Source: Drosophila persimilis (taxonomy: Eukaryota; Arthropoda; Insecta; Diptera; Drosophilidae). From it: 64,000 nt of DNA. Positions within the stretch are counted from its first letter, which is position 1. Each line of letters starts with the position of its first letter. This document shows, piece after piece, positions 1-10,915 of this stretch. The DNA lies in assembly GCF_003286085.1 (NCBI RefSeq), contig NW_020825354.1, positions 372,001 to 436,000 of the forward strand. The letters run 5' to 3'. A program made the position numbers and the translations under genes. The notes under the pieces were generated by a model. It ran no database searches and was not told the DNA's origin. It worked only from the letters and a program-made list of their open reading frames with translations.

Positions 1-13
1 TTCGTGCGCATAC

Positions 14-313
14 CTAAACGATTAAAACCCCATATAAACATTTGAGAGAGAGTGTAATGTGTAACAAAAGATCCATATACATCTGTACATGGATAGAAGC
101 TTTACTGTGGGCAATCTGTGCTTCCTTTGGTGCCGTTTTCCTCGAATCTTTACAAATGAAACATTCAAAATTATGTCTATTTTGTATAATGTTAACCTGT
201 CCTGCAACCGAGTCGTAATCAGTGTTATCATAGAAGATAGAACCAAATTCCTTTCTCCAGAAGCTCATACTTGTACTCCCGAAAAGCATTCGATTTTTTG
301 TGTAGTCACGCAT
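14..313 (-). CDS. Hypothetical 99-aa ORF
   Basis: An open frame with a true ATG at 313 runs to a stop at 14-16. The first 39 codons (start MRDYTKNRMLF, then SFWRKEFGSIFYDN) look protein-like; the remainder is less so. A possible small intron begins at the GTTAAC after the codons for VAGQ and would end before ATTCGAGG, joining to a basic tail in another frame that stops near 22. I do not recognise the product. The start lies only 17 bases from the start of the plus-strand small ORF at 331, so at most one of the two is likely to be a real 5' end. The gene could continue beyond the window edge. Confidence 0.25.
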   Translation of the reverse strand: MRDYTKNRMLFGSTSMSFWRKEFGSIFYDNTDYDSVAGQVNIIQNRHNFECFICKDSRKTAPKEAQIAHSKASIHVQMYMDLLLHITLSLKCLYGVLIV

Positions 314-330
314 AGTTATACTAATTTAAA

Positions 331-471
331 ATGTCTTTAAAACGCAAAGCTCCACCAGCTCCAAAACGCACCATCGTACTCCGCAAGAATGCAAAGAGCT
401 CAAAGACCCTGCTGTGGAATACATATTTAGAGCAGGGAACAATTAAGTTTGTTAAAGTTAAAAGTTTCTAG
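331..471 (+). CDS. Small basic ORF, 46 aa
   Basis: ATG at 331, TAG at 469-471. The protein starts MSLKRKAPPAPKRTIVL and is rich in Lys/Arg and Pro (about a third of residues basic in the first half), ending FVKVKSF. The first 35 codons use typical Drosophila codons (CGC, ACC, ATC, AAG, CTG). There are no signal peptide, cysteines or membrane segment. It could be a genuine micropeptide, or a single exon of a larger gene whose other exons I did not find. No family recognised. Confidence 0.3.
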   Translation: MSLKRKAPPAPKRTIVLRKNAKSSKTLLWNTYLEQGTIKFVKVKSF

Positions 472-502
472 CGACAACATTGTCTGCTCCGACCTTTTGT
501 TT

Positions 503-706
503 TCACATGGCTATTGTCACCCCAAATTCCGCCCCCTCCCCGCGTGCGGCTGTTTTCCACTTGGCCAACCGCACTAAGCCGTATCGCTTGCCTTGGCTGG
601 ATGAACAAGGCTGCGGGGTACCAGTGGTAGTGGGGGCGAGTAGATAGCTGTACTCGTACGTGCTGTTGCGAAAGGCGTAAACTGTATTTTTATGAAACTG
701 GGCAAA
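503..706 (-). other. Coding-like stretch, strand ambiguous
   Basis: The minus frame ending at the TGA at 503-505 is open for about 68 codons and strongly C/G-ending (around RNSTYEYSYLLAP and KRYGLVRLAKW), but has no ATG, so it would be a terminal exon after an AG near 697. On the plus strand an overlapping ATG ORF (507-647, 46 aa, starting MAIVTPNSAPSPRAAVFHL) is also plausible. Only one can be real; I cannot decide. Downstream of it, up to about 1740, there is only an isolated minus ORF with an ATG at 1114 that I do not trust. Confidence 0.2.
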
Positions 707-1743
707 CAATTACCCCCAGCGACTAGCGTCCGTTATGGGGGAGAGACAGGAGCAGATTGAGAGAAGTTGTTTGGGGTATCACACTCTCTGCTGGAGACAG
801 AGACAGAGACAGGGAATTGGGAGATGAACAGCTGTACTGCCCACTCCACTCCTCTGGGCGAGTCAGTTACCCTATTTTGGGCTCGAGTCAATTAGAATAC
901 TAATTTGTATGCAAATATTTGTGAATTGAATAAGGTTAAGTTTTTCTCGCCAGTGGTGTGTGTGTTCCCGTATCTGTTCCTGAGCTCGGTTTATTCGTCC
1001 CTTTGTTAGTCCTTTATTATGGTGACGTCCCGTGGCCGGAAATCCACTAAGAGCTAGCCGCGGAGAGGAGCAAAGGAAATTACCAGCATGATGGACTAAA
1101 ACAGCGGTGGGCATTCTGTTTGAACCACCACAGCAAAAATCCCCTATCAGCGCAACTCGAGCCGGTCATCACTGTGCTGCGTCATGCACACACAATATAT
1201 GTTGTTGTACAGTCGCAGTAGAAAACGTCGTGAAATTCTTAGGCAGATCTAGTGGAAAGGAAAATAGATTACAAAAAAAAAATGTCTTCAAGATGATAAT
1301 TTTCTGGAATCTTATTAAAGCTAGAAGAAGAAGAAGCTTAAATGGATTAATCCATTGAAATAAAGTTTTCTTTGTTATTTAATTTTTAATACTTATATAA
1401 TTATCAAAAAGTAATTAGTAACTTTTCTGTTTTTCAAATTATCTTTAGATTTAAAAGCTGGGCTGGTTGTTGGGCTTTGGAAGTGGTTGAAACGACCAAT
1501 CTAGCGACAGCCACGCTCTGAAATTTCATGCATTTGTGACTTCTCGGTGGTCTTCGCAATGTTATCCTATTCGTCTAATTTGTATTTCTAGTTGTTGCTT
1601 AATCAATTTCCAATAAAACTACGTACCAATTTCTTTTAATATCATAGACATATAATAAGATATAAATTATTTATAAAATCACACGTTTGTAACTCTTTGG
1701 ATTTTGAAAGAATGTTAGAAAAAATATAAATAAATAGAAAACA

Positions 1744-1839
1744 GACTTTTTGCAATCCGTTGACCCGTTGTATCCGGCACAGTTCTCCGTAGAACAGGAG
1801 GACGATATACCGAAAAGTGATGTATTGCCATCGTACTGA
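1744..1839 (+). other. Possible terminal exon (acidic C-terminus)
   Basis: After AACAG at 1740-1744 a frame of 31 codons ends in TGA at 1837-1839. It encodes an acidic, protein-like tail (DFLQSVDPLYPAQFSVEQ followed by EDDIPKSDVLPSY) inside otherwise very AT-rich DNA. There is no polypyrimidine tract before the AG and no upstream exon found within 1.7 kb, so it may be a fragment of a lost gene. No family recognised. Confidence 0.2.
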
Positions 1840-2314
1840 GTATCCCAGTACTAAATTATGATAAGGTAATGCAATCTATATATAAAACTTTATTTGCCGG
1901 TGAAAAAAAGTGTATAGGTTACAAATGTAAACAGAAGTTCTCTAAATAAATTTCTTTCGCTTAAGTTTAAATTACTTATGGTACCTGTCCAAATTTCTGC
2001 ATTTTAATCGGGTGTTTTTCCCGATATATTAATGAAATATCAATGCATAACCTTGAACAAATTTTAAGACGTTTCTATGTTAAACCCAGTATCAGTTTGT
2101 AGTTTGGTTCGCTCTGATTATAAAATACTAAAATACTATTGTTCTTGGTTTGCAGTTTTATTTTTAATGAATTTTTGTAGTTTCATTGTCTGGCTTATAT
2201 CTTCAACCTTCAAATCTTCCCGGAATTCAGAAATTGCAAGTCTGCTTTAGAAAATGATTCAGAATAAAATTTTATATTTTGTTACTAGTCATTAGAAACA
2301 GGGACCGTAAATTA

Positions 2315-2319
<5 letters not shown>

Positions 2320-2362
<43 letters not shown>
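2320..2362. repeat. (ATT)n microsatellite
   Basis: About 14 uninterrupted ATT/TTA trinucleotides follow a T-run. It is a simple sequence repeat in intergenic AT-rich DNA. Confidence 0.95.
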
Positions 2363-2364
<2 letters not shown>

Positions 2365-2494
2365 CGGTTGTGGCATGCATATATCGTGTTAGACAGTTCA
2401 CAGCTATTCAATTACAACAAATTCATTAGCTAAAAAGTCCTCGAATAGCTTATTGAGAAAATGAAGATTTTTATTTCATTTTCATCTTAATTTT

Positions 2495-2780
2495 ATTCCG
2501 CCAGACCACTCAAATGGCCCACTGTGCGCTGATACGAATTCTCTATCCTGACAAAACCGATGAATGGCTTCCTGATGCCGTATCGCCACTTTTCGTATCA
2601 TATTTGACAGCCGCTTCGACTTATTTTTTCAGAATCTGAAGCAGAATAATAGAGCTTATTTTCCAACACTCGTTTTTGGTTTCCTTGGACCGAGTCATGG
2701 CCCCAGTCTCGAGCCAACAGACATGTAATTTCTTCGTGCTCTTGGACATTCCCTTTTTCGAACCGAAATCAAAGTAATGA
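2495..2780 (-). pseudogene. Coding-like relic with an in-frame TGA
   Basis: On the minus strand one frame reads almost 95 codons with a single TGA (near 2610). A second frame has an ATG (starting MSKSTKKLHVCWLETG) and ends after 42 codons. A third frame restarts at the TGA with an ATG and continues to the end. The aligned openness of several frames suggests a decayed protein gene or transposase with frameshifts. I do not recognise the family, and chance openness remains possible. Confidence 0.2.
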
Positions 2781-2948
2781 ACACGGCTGATTTGAGTTAT
2801 TTAAGTAGAGAATGATCAATGGAGCAATGGAGACTATTAATTGGAAAGCGATGATCAGCAAAGAACTGAGGTTTAAGGGCCTCAGTTCTCTCGAAGACAC
2901 CTCCTTCAGTCAAATCAAATAACCAGTTTTTCATATCAGTTAACCATA

Positions 2949-2954
2949 TTTATT
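2949..2954 (-). terminator. Poly(A) signal of the 3071-4868 gene
   Basis: AATAAA on the minus strand, 117 bases downstream of the stop codon at 3071. Position and orientation fit the polyadenylation signal of the paralogue-A transcript. Confidence 0.4.
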
Positions 2955-3070
2955 AAATCAGACAGCATGTAGTCGCGGAAAAACGTAAAAAAAAACGTAT
3001 GGGGTAGTCAGCAGAGGAAGCAGGAGAAGAAGATTACACATAAGACAGCTGGACCGCCGTGCACGAGATG

Positions 3071-4868
3071 TCAGAAGTTCTGCTGCTCGTGACCGAAGAA
3101 CGTGAACGTCTCGTTACAGCGTATTTCGTAGCAGTCCGGGAACGACGTGAAGTGCCTCGATAAGCGCAGATCGAAAATGAATTCGCAGTACGGGTAACTG
3201 CAATCAGAGAGCAAACACTGAAAACTTGGCTATATCTGGATGCAGGTAATGTTCTGTGTGTGTATGGATGGGGTGGGTGCTTGGAGCAGCAAAAAATAGG
3301 AAAAGCTTATAAAATATTTATTCCGAATGGCGATGGCGATGGCGATGTGGATGGCACTAGCACCTTTCCCCGCCACGGAAAAAAACGATACAAAACGATA
3401 TGAAACTGCTTGCAGCCATTTTAATTGCTATGCAATTCAAATGCCATATACGTATGTACAGTGGACATTTCCATCGCAGAATTTGGGTGGATAAAAGTCC
3501 TGGAATTGTGAGTGTTCACAGAAGGGAGCTATCACTGTATGTGTGCATGTGTATGCGTGTAGCCCAAGTCCAAAAAGCAAACCCGAAGAAAAAGCCAAAT
3601 AAGTTTATTTTAAAATGCAATTCACACCACAAAATAACAGAGGCATGCATAAATTGTATGTTGTGTGTGCGTGTGTGTGAGTAGAGGAGCAAGGGGGAGC
3701 ATTGGGGAGCAATAGGGGGGGGGGGGGGTGATGGGCGGTGATGGGGTGTATATTTCAATGCCAATACTGATGTGCTTTAATGAGTGCGAGTGAGTCAGAG
3801 TGAGTGAGAGTGAGTGATTGCATAACTTACATCGGCGGAAACCAGAGGAAGCAGCGGTATGTGCAGAGTATACCAAATGGTCGCTTAAATTCACCATCTG
3901 CCGTTTGAATCGAGCCAGAGTTGTGCTTCCTCCAGCACTGTGAGGCCCAGCCTGTGGATGGTACTCAAATATGGTCACACACCCGTACACGTACGACTTT
4001 ATGTGAGTAAGTGCTAAGCAACCAATCTGTTTGCCAGACCCATCTCGGGGATCTTGGCTAAGGACGGGAAGGACTTCGACAGCCAATTAAGCCGAATATT
4101 TTTCTCGTGTTTCTCTCAGGTCGGCAAACAGCTTGGACTCGACAATTAATATGAATTCGATAAAGAGAGCAGGAGGCGGTCCCCCTCCCATTCTGCACAA
4201 AAATCGTATGCGAACAGTTGCAATGAATTTTCAGTTTGCATATTATTTTTGTTGAGTCTTGGTCCTACTGAGCTGACTATTCTTTCATTCTTCTCACAAA
4301 TTCTGAAGTGAAATTTATATGAAAGACTTGTATGCATTTAAAAAACCTTTGGAACTATTTTTTTTCTCTTTTATCAGTAGACAAGTTGGAATATATTTTT
4401 CGGGAAAGTTTGCATTGAAAGCGGAATATAAGTCTGTATGTGTATGCATTTTGAGGATATTGAATTTCGTATTGTTTTCATAGCATTTTCCACCATTTCT
4501 GTCGTCATACGGTCCTGAGTTCACAAGATCTTTATTGTCTTTATTCAATCGTGCGGAACCCGACGTACGAGTATCACCCATTTTATATAGAAATTTAAAA
4601 CACTCATACGCACTAGGGCCGAATTCTAGCCCAATTTCGGCAAAACACTTGAAAAAAAATCAAAACAAAAACAAACAAAAATATCTAGAAAGGAGGCAGA
4701 TGGCGGGGTTTACGTACTTCCATAGTTGTAATCGCACAAGCAGCAGAGGACCAGCAGCAGCACAAATGTGACTGTTGTGGTGCCCCTGCGTGTATGTATG
4801 GTTGTGGCAGTGGCAGCGGCTGTGGCGCTTCCCTTGGTGTTTCGCGCTGGTGCCACCGATTTGGCCAT
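3071..4868 (-). CDS. Secreted six-cysteine protein, paralogue A
   Basis: Three exons, join(3071..3197, 3831..3951, 4718..4868) on the minus strand, give 132 aa; phases are 1 and 2, with GTACGT and GTAAGT donors. Residues 1-31 are basic/Thr-rich and followed by a hydrophobic core (VTFVLLLVLCCLC, about 33-45), reading as a long-n-region signal peptide or signal anchor. The mature part has cysteines spaced C-x23-C-x3-C-x10-C-x17-C-x4-C, with shared motifs PFGILC, CEFIFD and SFPDC. The ATG at 4868 was chosen over an upstream in-frame start because paralogue B (8454-8981) also begins MAK. Exon boundaries and phases match B exactly, so the two arose by duplication. It is not the single-VWC pattern (no CC motif). 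I do not know a name for this family; extracellular role is inferred from the signal peptide and cysteines. Confidence 0.7.
3715..3728. repeat. Homopolymer G14 in an intron
   Basis: Fourteen consecutive G on the plus strand lie in intron 2 of the six-cysteine paralogue A, next to GT-rich and GAGT-rich simple sequence. This is a likely length-polymorphic site and a sequencing trouble spot. Confidence 0.9.
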
Positions 4869-6204
4869 TGCGCAACAATCGAAAGTACAACCCCCGTCCG
4901 AGTCGAAGTCCGTTTGTGCCATATAGCGGCTGTGAGTGCCTGCGAGGCTTTGAGTGCTTCACGTGAATGCCTCGGCGCGCTGCTTAACTGCAGCCTGCGA
5001 TGGGTGTCGCGAATGTGCCGAAAATCGCGAGTAAACAGGAGACGCGGCCGGAGCGACAACACCAGCAAATCAAAATGGGAAAGAAATTCCGGAGGTTTGG
5101 GGTTGTGTTTCGTTTTTGTGCGCCTCAATTGATGCCAATTGATAAATTATTGTATGCGCTCATGTGGGATGCCTCTTCCGCCTCTTCCGCCCCCTTGGCT
5201 TGCCTCCCTTTTGCTGCTCTGTAATATGATTACCAGGTCCGGAGCGAGATAGAAACACTCCATCAACTTCGCTCTCTCACTTTGAATCGTCTGGGTCAGC
5301 CTCAGCCTCAGTCTCAGTCGTTTTAGGTTTCTATCTCTCAGTCTCAGTCTCGACTCGGATAAAGCTGCCACTGCCGACACCTTTTTGGGGCCTCAAATAC
5401 ACAGCCATGGGTCATGTTACTGCCAGAGGGAGAGGGACAAGTGCCAAGTGCATCCACCCACCAAATGCAAAACTATAAATAAATATGAACTATAAATATG
5501 TATGAACCTCACACAGAAGGCACTCAATAATCGCCCAAAATAAGATTCGAATTTCACAGAAACACCAGCACACGTCCCTTTGTTGGTCAACTCTGACTAA
5601 ATGAATCACAAATGATTTTTAAAACGGTGTGTATTTCAAACTTTAATTTATACTTATTTATATTACGCGCAGAAACTAGATGGCGGTCGATCAAGGTTCT
5701 GTTTGATGGAATCAAATTTTCATTTTCGATCATTGAAAATATACGAGTAGTTCAGGTATCCCGAAAAGGTAGGCCTATTCCACGAATTCAATGCTGAGAA
5801 AGACACTTTTATGCTGCGGCATAAAAGATCGCACGATCTTTGTTCATTTTTTGTTTCATCAATGGGCATAGAATAATCACAAAATATAGCGATTTCCGAC
5901 CGACATTAAAAATGGGCATTTTAATGGAAAACGTCCAACGAAATCAAAAAATTAAAGGTCAAAATACATACAAAATACATATCCATAAAACTCTGTCCCG
6001 AAACTATTTTGTAAATTTGTTGAAACTTTACTAATTAAATTCCTTACAATTCATTCTATTTATTAATTGACAAAATGTTTGGTAAAGTCAGATACATTTT
6101 AAGGAGACAGTAATGCACATCATTCTGGGGCAAGCTATATCGAAAGATTGCCTCCAATTTTTTACTAAATTCGTCGTATTAGTTAACTTTTTAATTTTTA
6201 ACTT
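4869..6204. other. Intergenic, no gene seen
   Basis: Upstream region of the six-cysteine paralogue A. It contains a CT/GA-rich patch at about 5260-5360 (runs of CAGTCTCAGTCTC on plus) that could bind GAGA-type factors, then AT-rich DNA. The open frames here are low-complexity shadows; I see no supported gene. Confidence 0.5.
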
Positions 6205-6830
6205 TAAATGTGTACGACTGGTAGTGGTAGTGGATGTGGATTTGTGTAAGGAAGAAGGAATCAGCATCAATATCCGAATCGATATATGTAGTCATGTTTG
6301 TCCGTCCGCCCGTCCCGATGAGCGCCTAAATCTAGACTCTTGTGATATCACGCTTTTACAAACCCATAGAAAGGAAGAAAATCTGTGGCGTCCACAATTT
6401 GTAGGATACGAGAAAACCGAGAAAATTAAGAAGCGTAGAAATTTACTATATGTATCTACCAGATTGCCGAATCTGAACTAGATCGGATCAATATTACAGC
6501 CAGCATAAACAAATTAAATTGCCACGCGCTTACTCTCTCTTTCTCTCTCTCACTCTTCCACACACTCTTCCTCGTGCAGTGTGCGCCCCTGGCGGAGGGG
6601 AGCGAGATGTAACGGCTGGTGTGGGTGTGAGAAGCGAAAACGAGACAGATCTAGCGGAAAAAAGGAGAAAGATAAAATATTTTAAAGTTCGAATCAGATA
6701 GGTCATTAGGCGGAAAGGGGACAAACGAAGTGCAAGCCTTAATCCTAGAACATAACTGGTGGTCGTGATTTCTCTCTATATTTCTTCCATCTCTCATGAA
6801 AAGTGCGAGGAAAGTAGAGAGAGTCATCGC
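6205..6830 (+). mobile_element. DINE-1/ISY-like Helitron relic
   Basis: Carries the diagnostic blocks of the family seen repeatedly in this window: the 'GATCAGCATCAATA' segment, 'GTCCGTCCGCCCGTCC', 'AAAATCTGTGGC', 'CAGATTGCCGAATCTG', the 'CGCGCTTACTCTC' tract and 'CGTGCAGTGTGCGCC'. It is internally deleted and diverged. No open frame belongs to it. Confidence 0.7.
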
Positions 6831-7278
6831 GGAGAGATGTGTATCTATGAGTAAATATTTACATTGATTGGAAAAGAGTTCGTAGATTTGTACACTAGTA
6901 AGTGTGCTTTCTGGCCGGTCTTCGCAAAAACCTTCAAGGTGAGCATTCGAAATGATAGCTTCAAATTGCCCACCAGATGGTTGCAAAACTTTTCGTAATG
7001 CTCAATTAATTTGTTCATAACTATTTCAAAATAATCTAATTCCCAGTCCCCAGAAATTGCCGTAATTTGCCAATCAACATTGAAATAGAAGCCAGCCGCA
7101 GCCCACGCACCCAAGCCAGCTAAAATGTGATCATGGGAGTAGATGAGTGAATTACGCACTAATTCCAAACCGGCCGATCCGATCCCCAGTCCATCCCCAT
7201 TACGTTCCCCCATCAACGCACAGAGCACAACGCACAGAGCACAACGCACAACGACCACGACCCAAATCCCAGTGACGA

Positions 7279-8131
7279 ATGCGAGTACACGGACAGAACC
7301 GAAATAAACTCGAGCCGAGTTGAGATCACTTGATCTTCTGCTGCGGGGTCCGTTGGCCTTCAGCGATCAATGTCATTTCGTTTGATTCCATTAAAGTGCG
7401 GGTCCATCTGGACCAAGCCGAATTCGAGGCGTGTGAGTTGTTTCCACTGTACGGTACCTCCTTCGCTGTGTGTTCCCCCTCTCGCTCTCCACAGCTCGCA
7501 TACGCGACAGCCACAGCGACAGGGATAGCGATGGCGAAAGCCCTTCTGTGCGGGCCCTGTATTGGTTCAGGTGCGCAAGTTAACAGCTCCATTGAGTGGA
7601 GCCACGGAATTTATCTTATTTTTAGCCAGGTTCTGCTAACGCCACCTCCTACCCCACTCTTCGGATACGCATCCATCTCTCTCCCATCCCATCCGAGGGT
7701 ACACAAATATTCAGGAAACGCTTTGGCATAAGTTTGACTTGCTTATAAATGTCGAACGATTTATTTGCGGCTGTTAGCGGAGGCGAGAAGTTTGCCCGAG
7801 CTCAGGTACAGCTCCCGCCTAGTCTAACCGAGTTTGGTTAGCTACCCATCCCAAAACCTCCATCAACTTAAGCGGAAATATCGTTTTTAACCAGGGGGAA
7901 GCCAACAAAAAAGATACGGAGAAATAAGATGAAAAAATGACGTCGGTAACAAAGTGTTTCGAATTTGTTTACTACAAGAAGTGAATTGCTTTTTGGCTAG
8001 TTTGCAGGTACATATACGCCCAGGGCGTGGCTCACCATCACAAAGGTCTGGTCGATGTCGATGTCGATATGGATGGGCCGGAGAAGAGCCGAAACGGGCC
8101 GAAACTGTATCCACTGACAGCCTTAAACTAA
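7279..8131 (+). CDS. Unidentified 102-aa gene, four exons
   Basis: Model join(7279..7318, 7364..7432, 7495..7570, 8008..8131). Three downstream exons are well supported: the intron 7433-7494 has GTGAGT and a CTCTCCACAG acceptor, the phases (1, 1, 2) join without stops, and codons are C/G-ending. The 5' exon is weak because the intron 7319-7363 is only 45 nt; the true start may be elsewhere. The protein reads VISFDSIKVRVHLDQAEFEA, then a Ser/Asp/Arg repeat (RIRDSHSDRDSDGES), then YIYAQGVAHHHKGL and an alternating VDVDVDMD run, ending YPLTALN. There are no cysteine pattern, signal peptide or known domain. I do not recognise it. It starts and ends upstream of the convergent six-cysteine gene B. 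Confidence 0.45.
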
Positions 8132-8453
8132 GTCAACAAATGAAGTGAAAATGACGTTGGAGGCTGAGGAGGTTCCAGCCAGTTTCACCTAGGCACTCAG
8201 ACCGAGCTTTGAGTGCAAATTGATTCAAATTCAAATTGATGATCCACCATTAACGGTGCGTTTAAAAGGTTCGTAAGTACGCATTTCAGTTTGTCTTTGT
8301 TTCAATAGTAATTCCCTATATTTCCATATAAAATCTAGTAGTAATCAGACTTATTGCTATAAAAAAAAAGCTTAAGACTGCTGCTGAAATAAATACAATA
8401 GTTAACAGTATACATATGGCCATATGGCCTGCTATGAAGTGGAGCTGATGGCT

Positions 8454-8981
8454 CTAGCTAAAATAGTTTAAGAGAGTACACTTGACGTTGGTACAGTCGG
8501 GCAGTGAGGTGAACAGCACGCAGGATAATTTATAATCGTAAATGAACTCGCAAGTGGGAAAGCTGTAAGAAGGAAGCAACGGAATGAGAGAGGTCGCTGA
8601 TGGACACATGCCCCAACGGCTCACCTTGTTGTGAAGAACCAAGTGCACTTGAAGTTGCACAATATGCCATAGGGCTTTTTCAGCTGCTCCTTCTTATTGA
8701 CAATGGTGTTCTGCAGATTGTAGCCATCATAGCGACGCCAGCAGTGATTGATGTTACCTGGCGGAAGGAACCCTTGAGACAGGACCGAGGACGGCTTTCA
8801 GTCACAATGACAGCTACTTACGGCGTATGTGATGGCTCCCGCCGTGGTGGTGGAAGTCACGCCCCTCCAGCTGGCTGCCATGTCCGTTGGTGGCCTCCAC
8901 GCCTCTGCTGCCGTCGAATAGCAGCAGATACCACAGTACTACGGAGCTGGCGATGAAGATATAAGTCACAAATTTGGCCAT
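8454..8981 (-). CDS. Secreted six-cysteine protein, paralogue B
   Basis: Three exons, join(8454..8562, 8625..8757, 8822..8981) on the minus strand, give 133 aa. Donors are GTAAGT and GTGAG; phases 1 and 2, identical to paralogue A at 3071-4868. Residues 1-30 form a signal peptide (MAKFVTYIFIASSVVLWYLL core) followed by a His/Gly-rich linker (RDFHHHGGSHH). The cysteine module keeps the A spacing except the first loop (C-x27-C) and has one extra cysteine between Cys4 and Cys5; shared motifs are HCWRR, PYGILC, CEFIYD and SLPDC. The last residues are shorter and unlike A. Both genes lie in the same orientation 3.6 kb apart, a diverged tandem pair. Function unknown; secretion is inferred. Confidence 0.7.
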
Positions 8982-9257
8982 TTTCTTTTTCAAGGATTTG
9001 GCCTCAATTGGCGTGGTCTGGTTTGGTCTGGTTCGAAGCAGCGCAAGCCCGTTCCTGGATAAACTTCCTATTCTTCTGGTTACTCCCCCGTTTCGTGCAA
9101 GTTTCTCTTCCTCTCAGTTGTCGCTGCCTTTCGCCGTGCTCTCTGTCCGTCCGCAGAGCTCTCATATAGTGTGTGTGAGTGGTTATGGCTGTCGCTGTCG
9201 CTTTCGTTGCCGCTGCGAATGTCGCCCCTGCACTAAATACATTTTTTGAAAAAGTGA

Positions 9258-9707
9258 ATTTGCTTTGCCCAGAGCTCTGCTGGTCTATGTGCTCCTCCGT
9301 TTGTGCAGCGCCGCGTCGCAGTGTTCGTCACTCAGTTCAACGGGCTCCCAGCGCAGTACTGGACACTACTGGACAGCACAGTGGTCCAGCCCGCCTCGGT
9401 GCTTCGATGCTGTTTATTTTTGGATCTTTTCGGACACCAGCCGCACAAACTGTCCAATTTGGGCGCGTGTATTTGGTTCGCTCCATCCCGGTCTGTCACT
9501 CATTTTGCTAATTTAAATAATCAAATGCGAATTAGCTGCGCCGCTGTGATGCTGTGTATGTGGCTGATGCTGTTGCTGATGCTGATGCTGGTGCTGGTGC
9601 TAACAACATGCTCCAAAGGGGCTACGAACCCGTGCACTGAGTGGTTTGTTTTTCCTGTGAATGCAGCTGTGGTTTTTATGCAGGGCCAGCAGATGAGCAA
9701 GTTCTGA
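9258..9707 (+). other. Long open frame, doubtful coding
   Basis: One plus frame is open for 149 codons with many C/G-ending codons, but its only ATGs are late: from 9525 it would give 60 aa with a strongly hydrophobic start (WLMLLLMLMLVLVL) made by CTGATGCTG repeats. A terminal exon after the TTTGCCCAG at 9264-9272 is also possible. Low-complexity sequence upstream of the divergent gene B explains it equally well, so I keep it as a note rather than a gene. From 9708 to about 10290 I see nothing. Confidence 0.2.
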
Positions 9708-10289
9708 ATCGCATTTAGTGGCAGAATTTCATCTGAAGGTGGAGCAGGAAGGGTAGACACGCAACTAAATTTGTTCGAGTATTCCATTTCATATCTTTCC
9801 AAGTTCCCATCGTTTCGAGCGCTCAAAAGCAACATACGGCACCGTGAATATTGTTTTCTTCCTTCACATCATGGAAAAACCAAGTTATAACTTTTGTTCA
9901 ACAACAATAAAAAACGGTGTAGAGGACGCTTCTAAGTTATGTTCAATTCTCTAAGCACTTTATTGTAATTTAGCCAACAGATAAAAACCAAAATATTCAA
10001 GCCCCAAGTACAAAATCAGAATTCCTGTTACATAGAGTACTTTTTTCAAAGTAAGGTCTAATAAGGTCTAATACCTATAAATACATATGTATGTAAATGC
10101 ATGTATATATATGACGGCGGATCGTTATGTTCCTGTGCTTGCAGATCGGGGGCGTGGTGGATTTATACTGCGTCAGTTGATCTATATAACATATACACTT
10201 CTCCTGGCAACTTGGATCAATATTGGAAGACCGGAAAAAGAAAGTGAAAGATATGGGTAACACTGTAGGCGTACCAACCTAATGGGTAC

Positions 10290-10560
10290 ATCACCCGTCC
10301 ACATTTCGCTGTGGCACATTGTGGTTGCATGAAAGAGAAATAAGGCGAAGCCTTCGTTTCATATGATACGAGGGGTATCCCTCCACGATCCCTTTGTGTT
10401 CTGCTCGCACTTGGGAACAACATAGAGGAAACACCCGCCAATACTTATGTTGTAATATTAATTCTTGCACTCCGCTTATCACCTTTCCACATAATGACCT
10501 ATTTGATTATAATCTTAGAATGTTTTATCTGTCTCCATGTTTTCCCTGATGCCGATGCAT
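10290..10560 (-). mobile_element. DINE-1/ISY-like relic, inverted
   Basis: Shares the block 'TTAATTCTTGCACTCCGC...CACC...GACCTATTTGATTA' with copies near 6700 (opposite strand), 45700-45830 and 57490-57540. Open frames on the minus strand here are repeat-derived. Confidence 0.55.
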
Positions 10561-10915
10561 GCATAAACTGCTACCTGAACACTTTGTGGGTTAATTTTAT
10601 CGTCTTTTTACTTCGAAAACTCCGGAAAAGACGAAATAAATGTATTCCTTGTGAGCTATATTAATTGGTATAGGTATCGATGGGTAAACGGTGGACTAAT
10701 CTTCAAATGCCGCATTTTGCCGTTACAGTACATTTCATCTTCATTAGTTGAGCCATTTTTTTCTTTTCCAACAAGTTTTCCATTATTTAAAATTTTAAGG
10801 ACTTCCATTCAGGCAGAAAATGGAAAAAAAAACTCTCTAATCTCTAATAATTGGCACAATATATGACAAACACATATTTTTTAATTTAAGAAAGGTCTAA
10901 TTCAAAAAACAATCC

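Noticed and set aside
9521..9835. 104-codon minus frame with Ser-Ile repeats
   Set aside because: Generated by CAGCATCAG-type repeats upstream of a gene; no coding text at either end.
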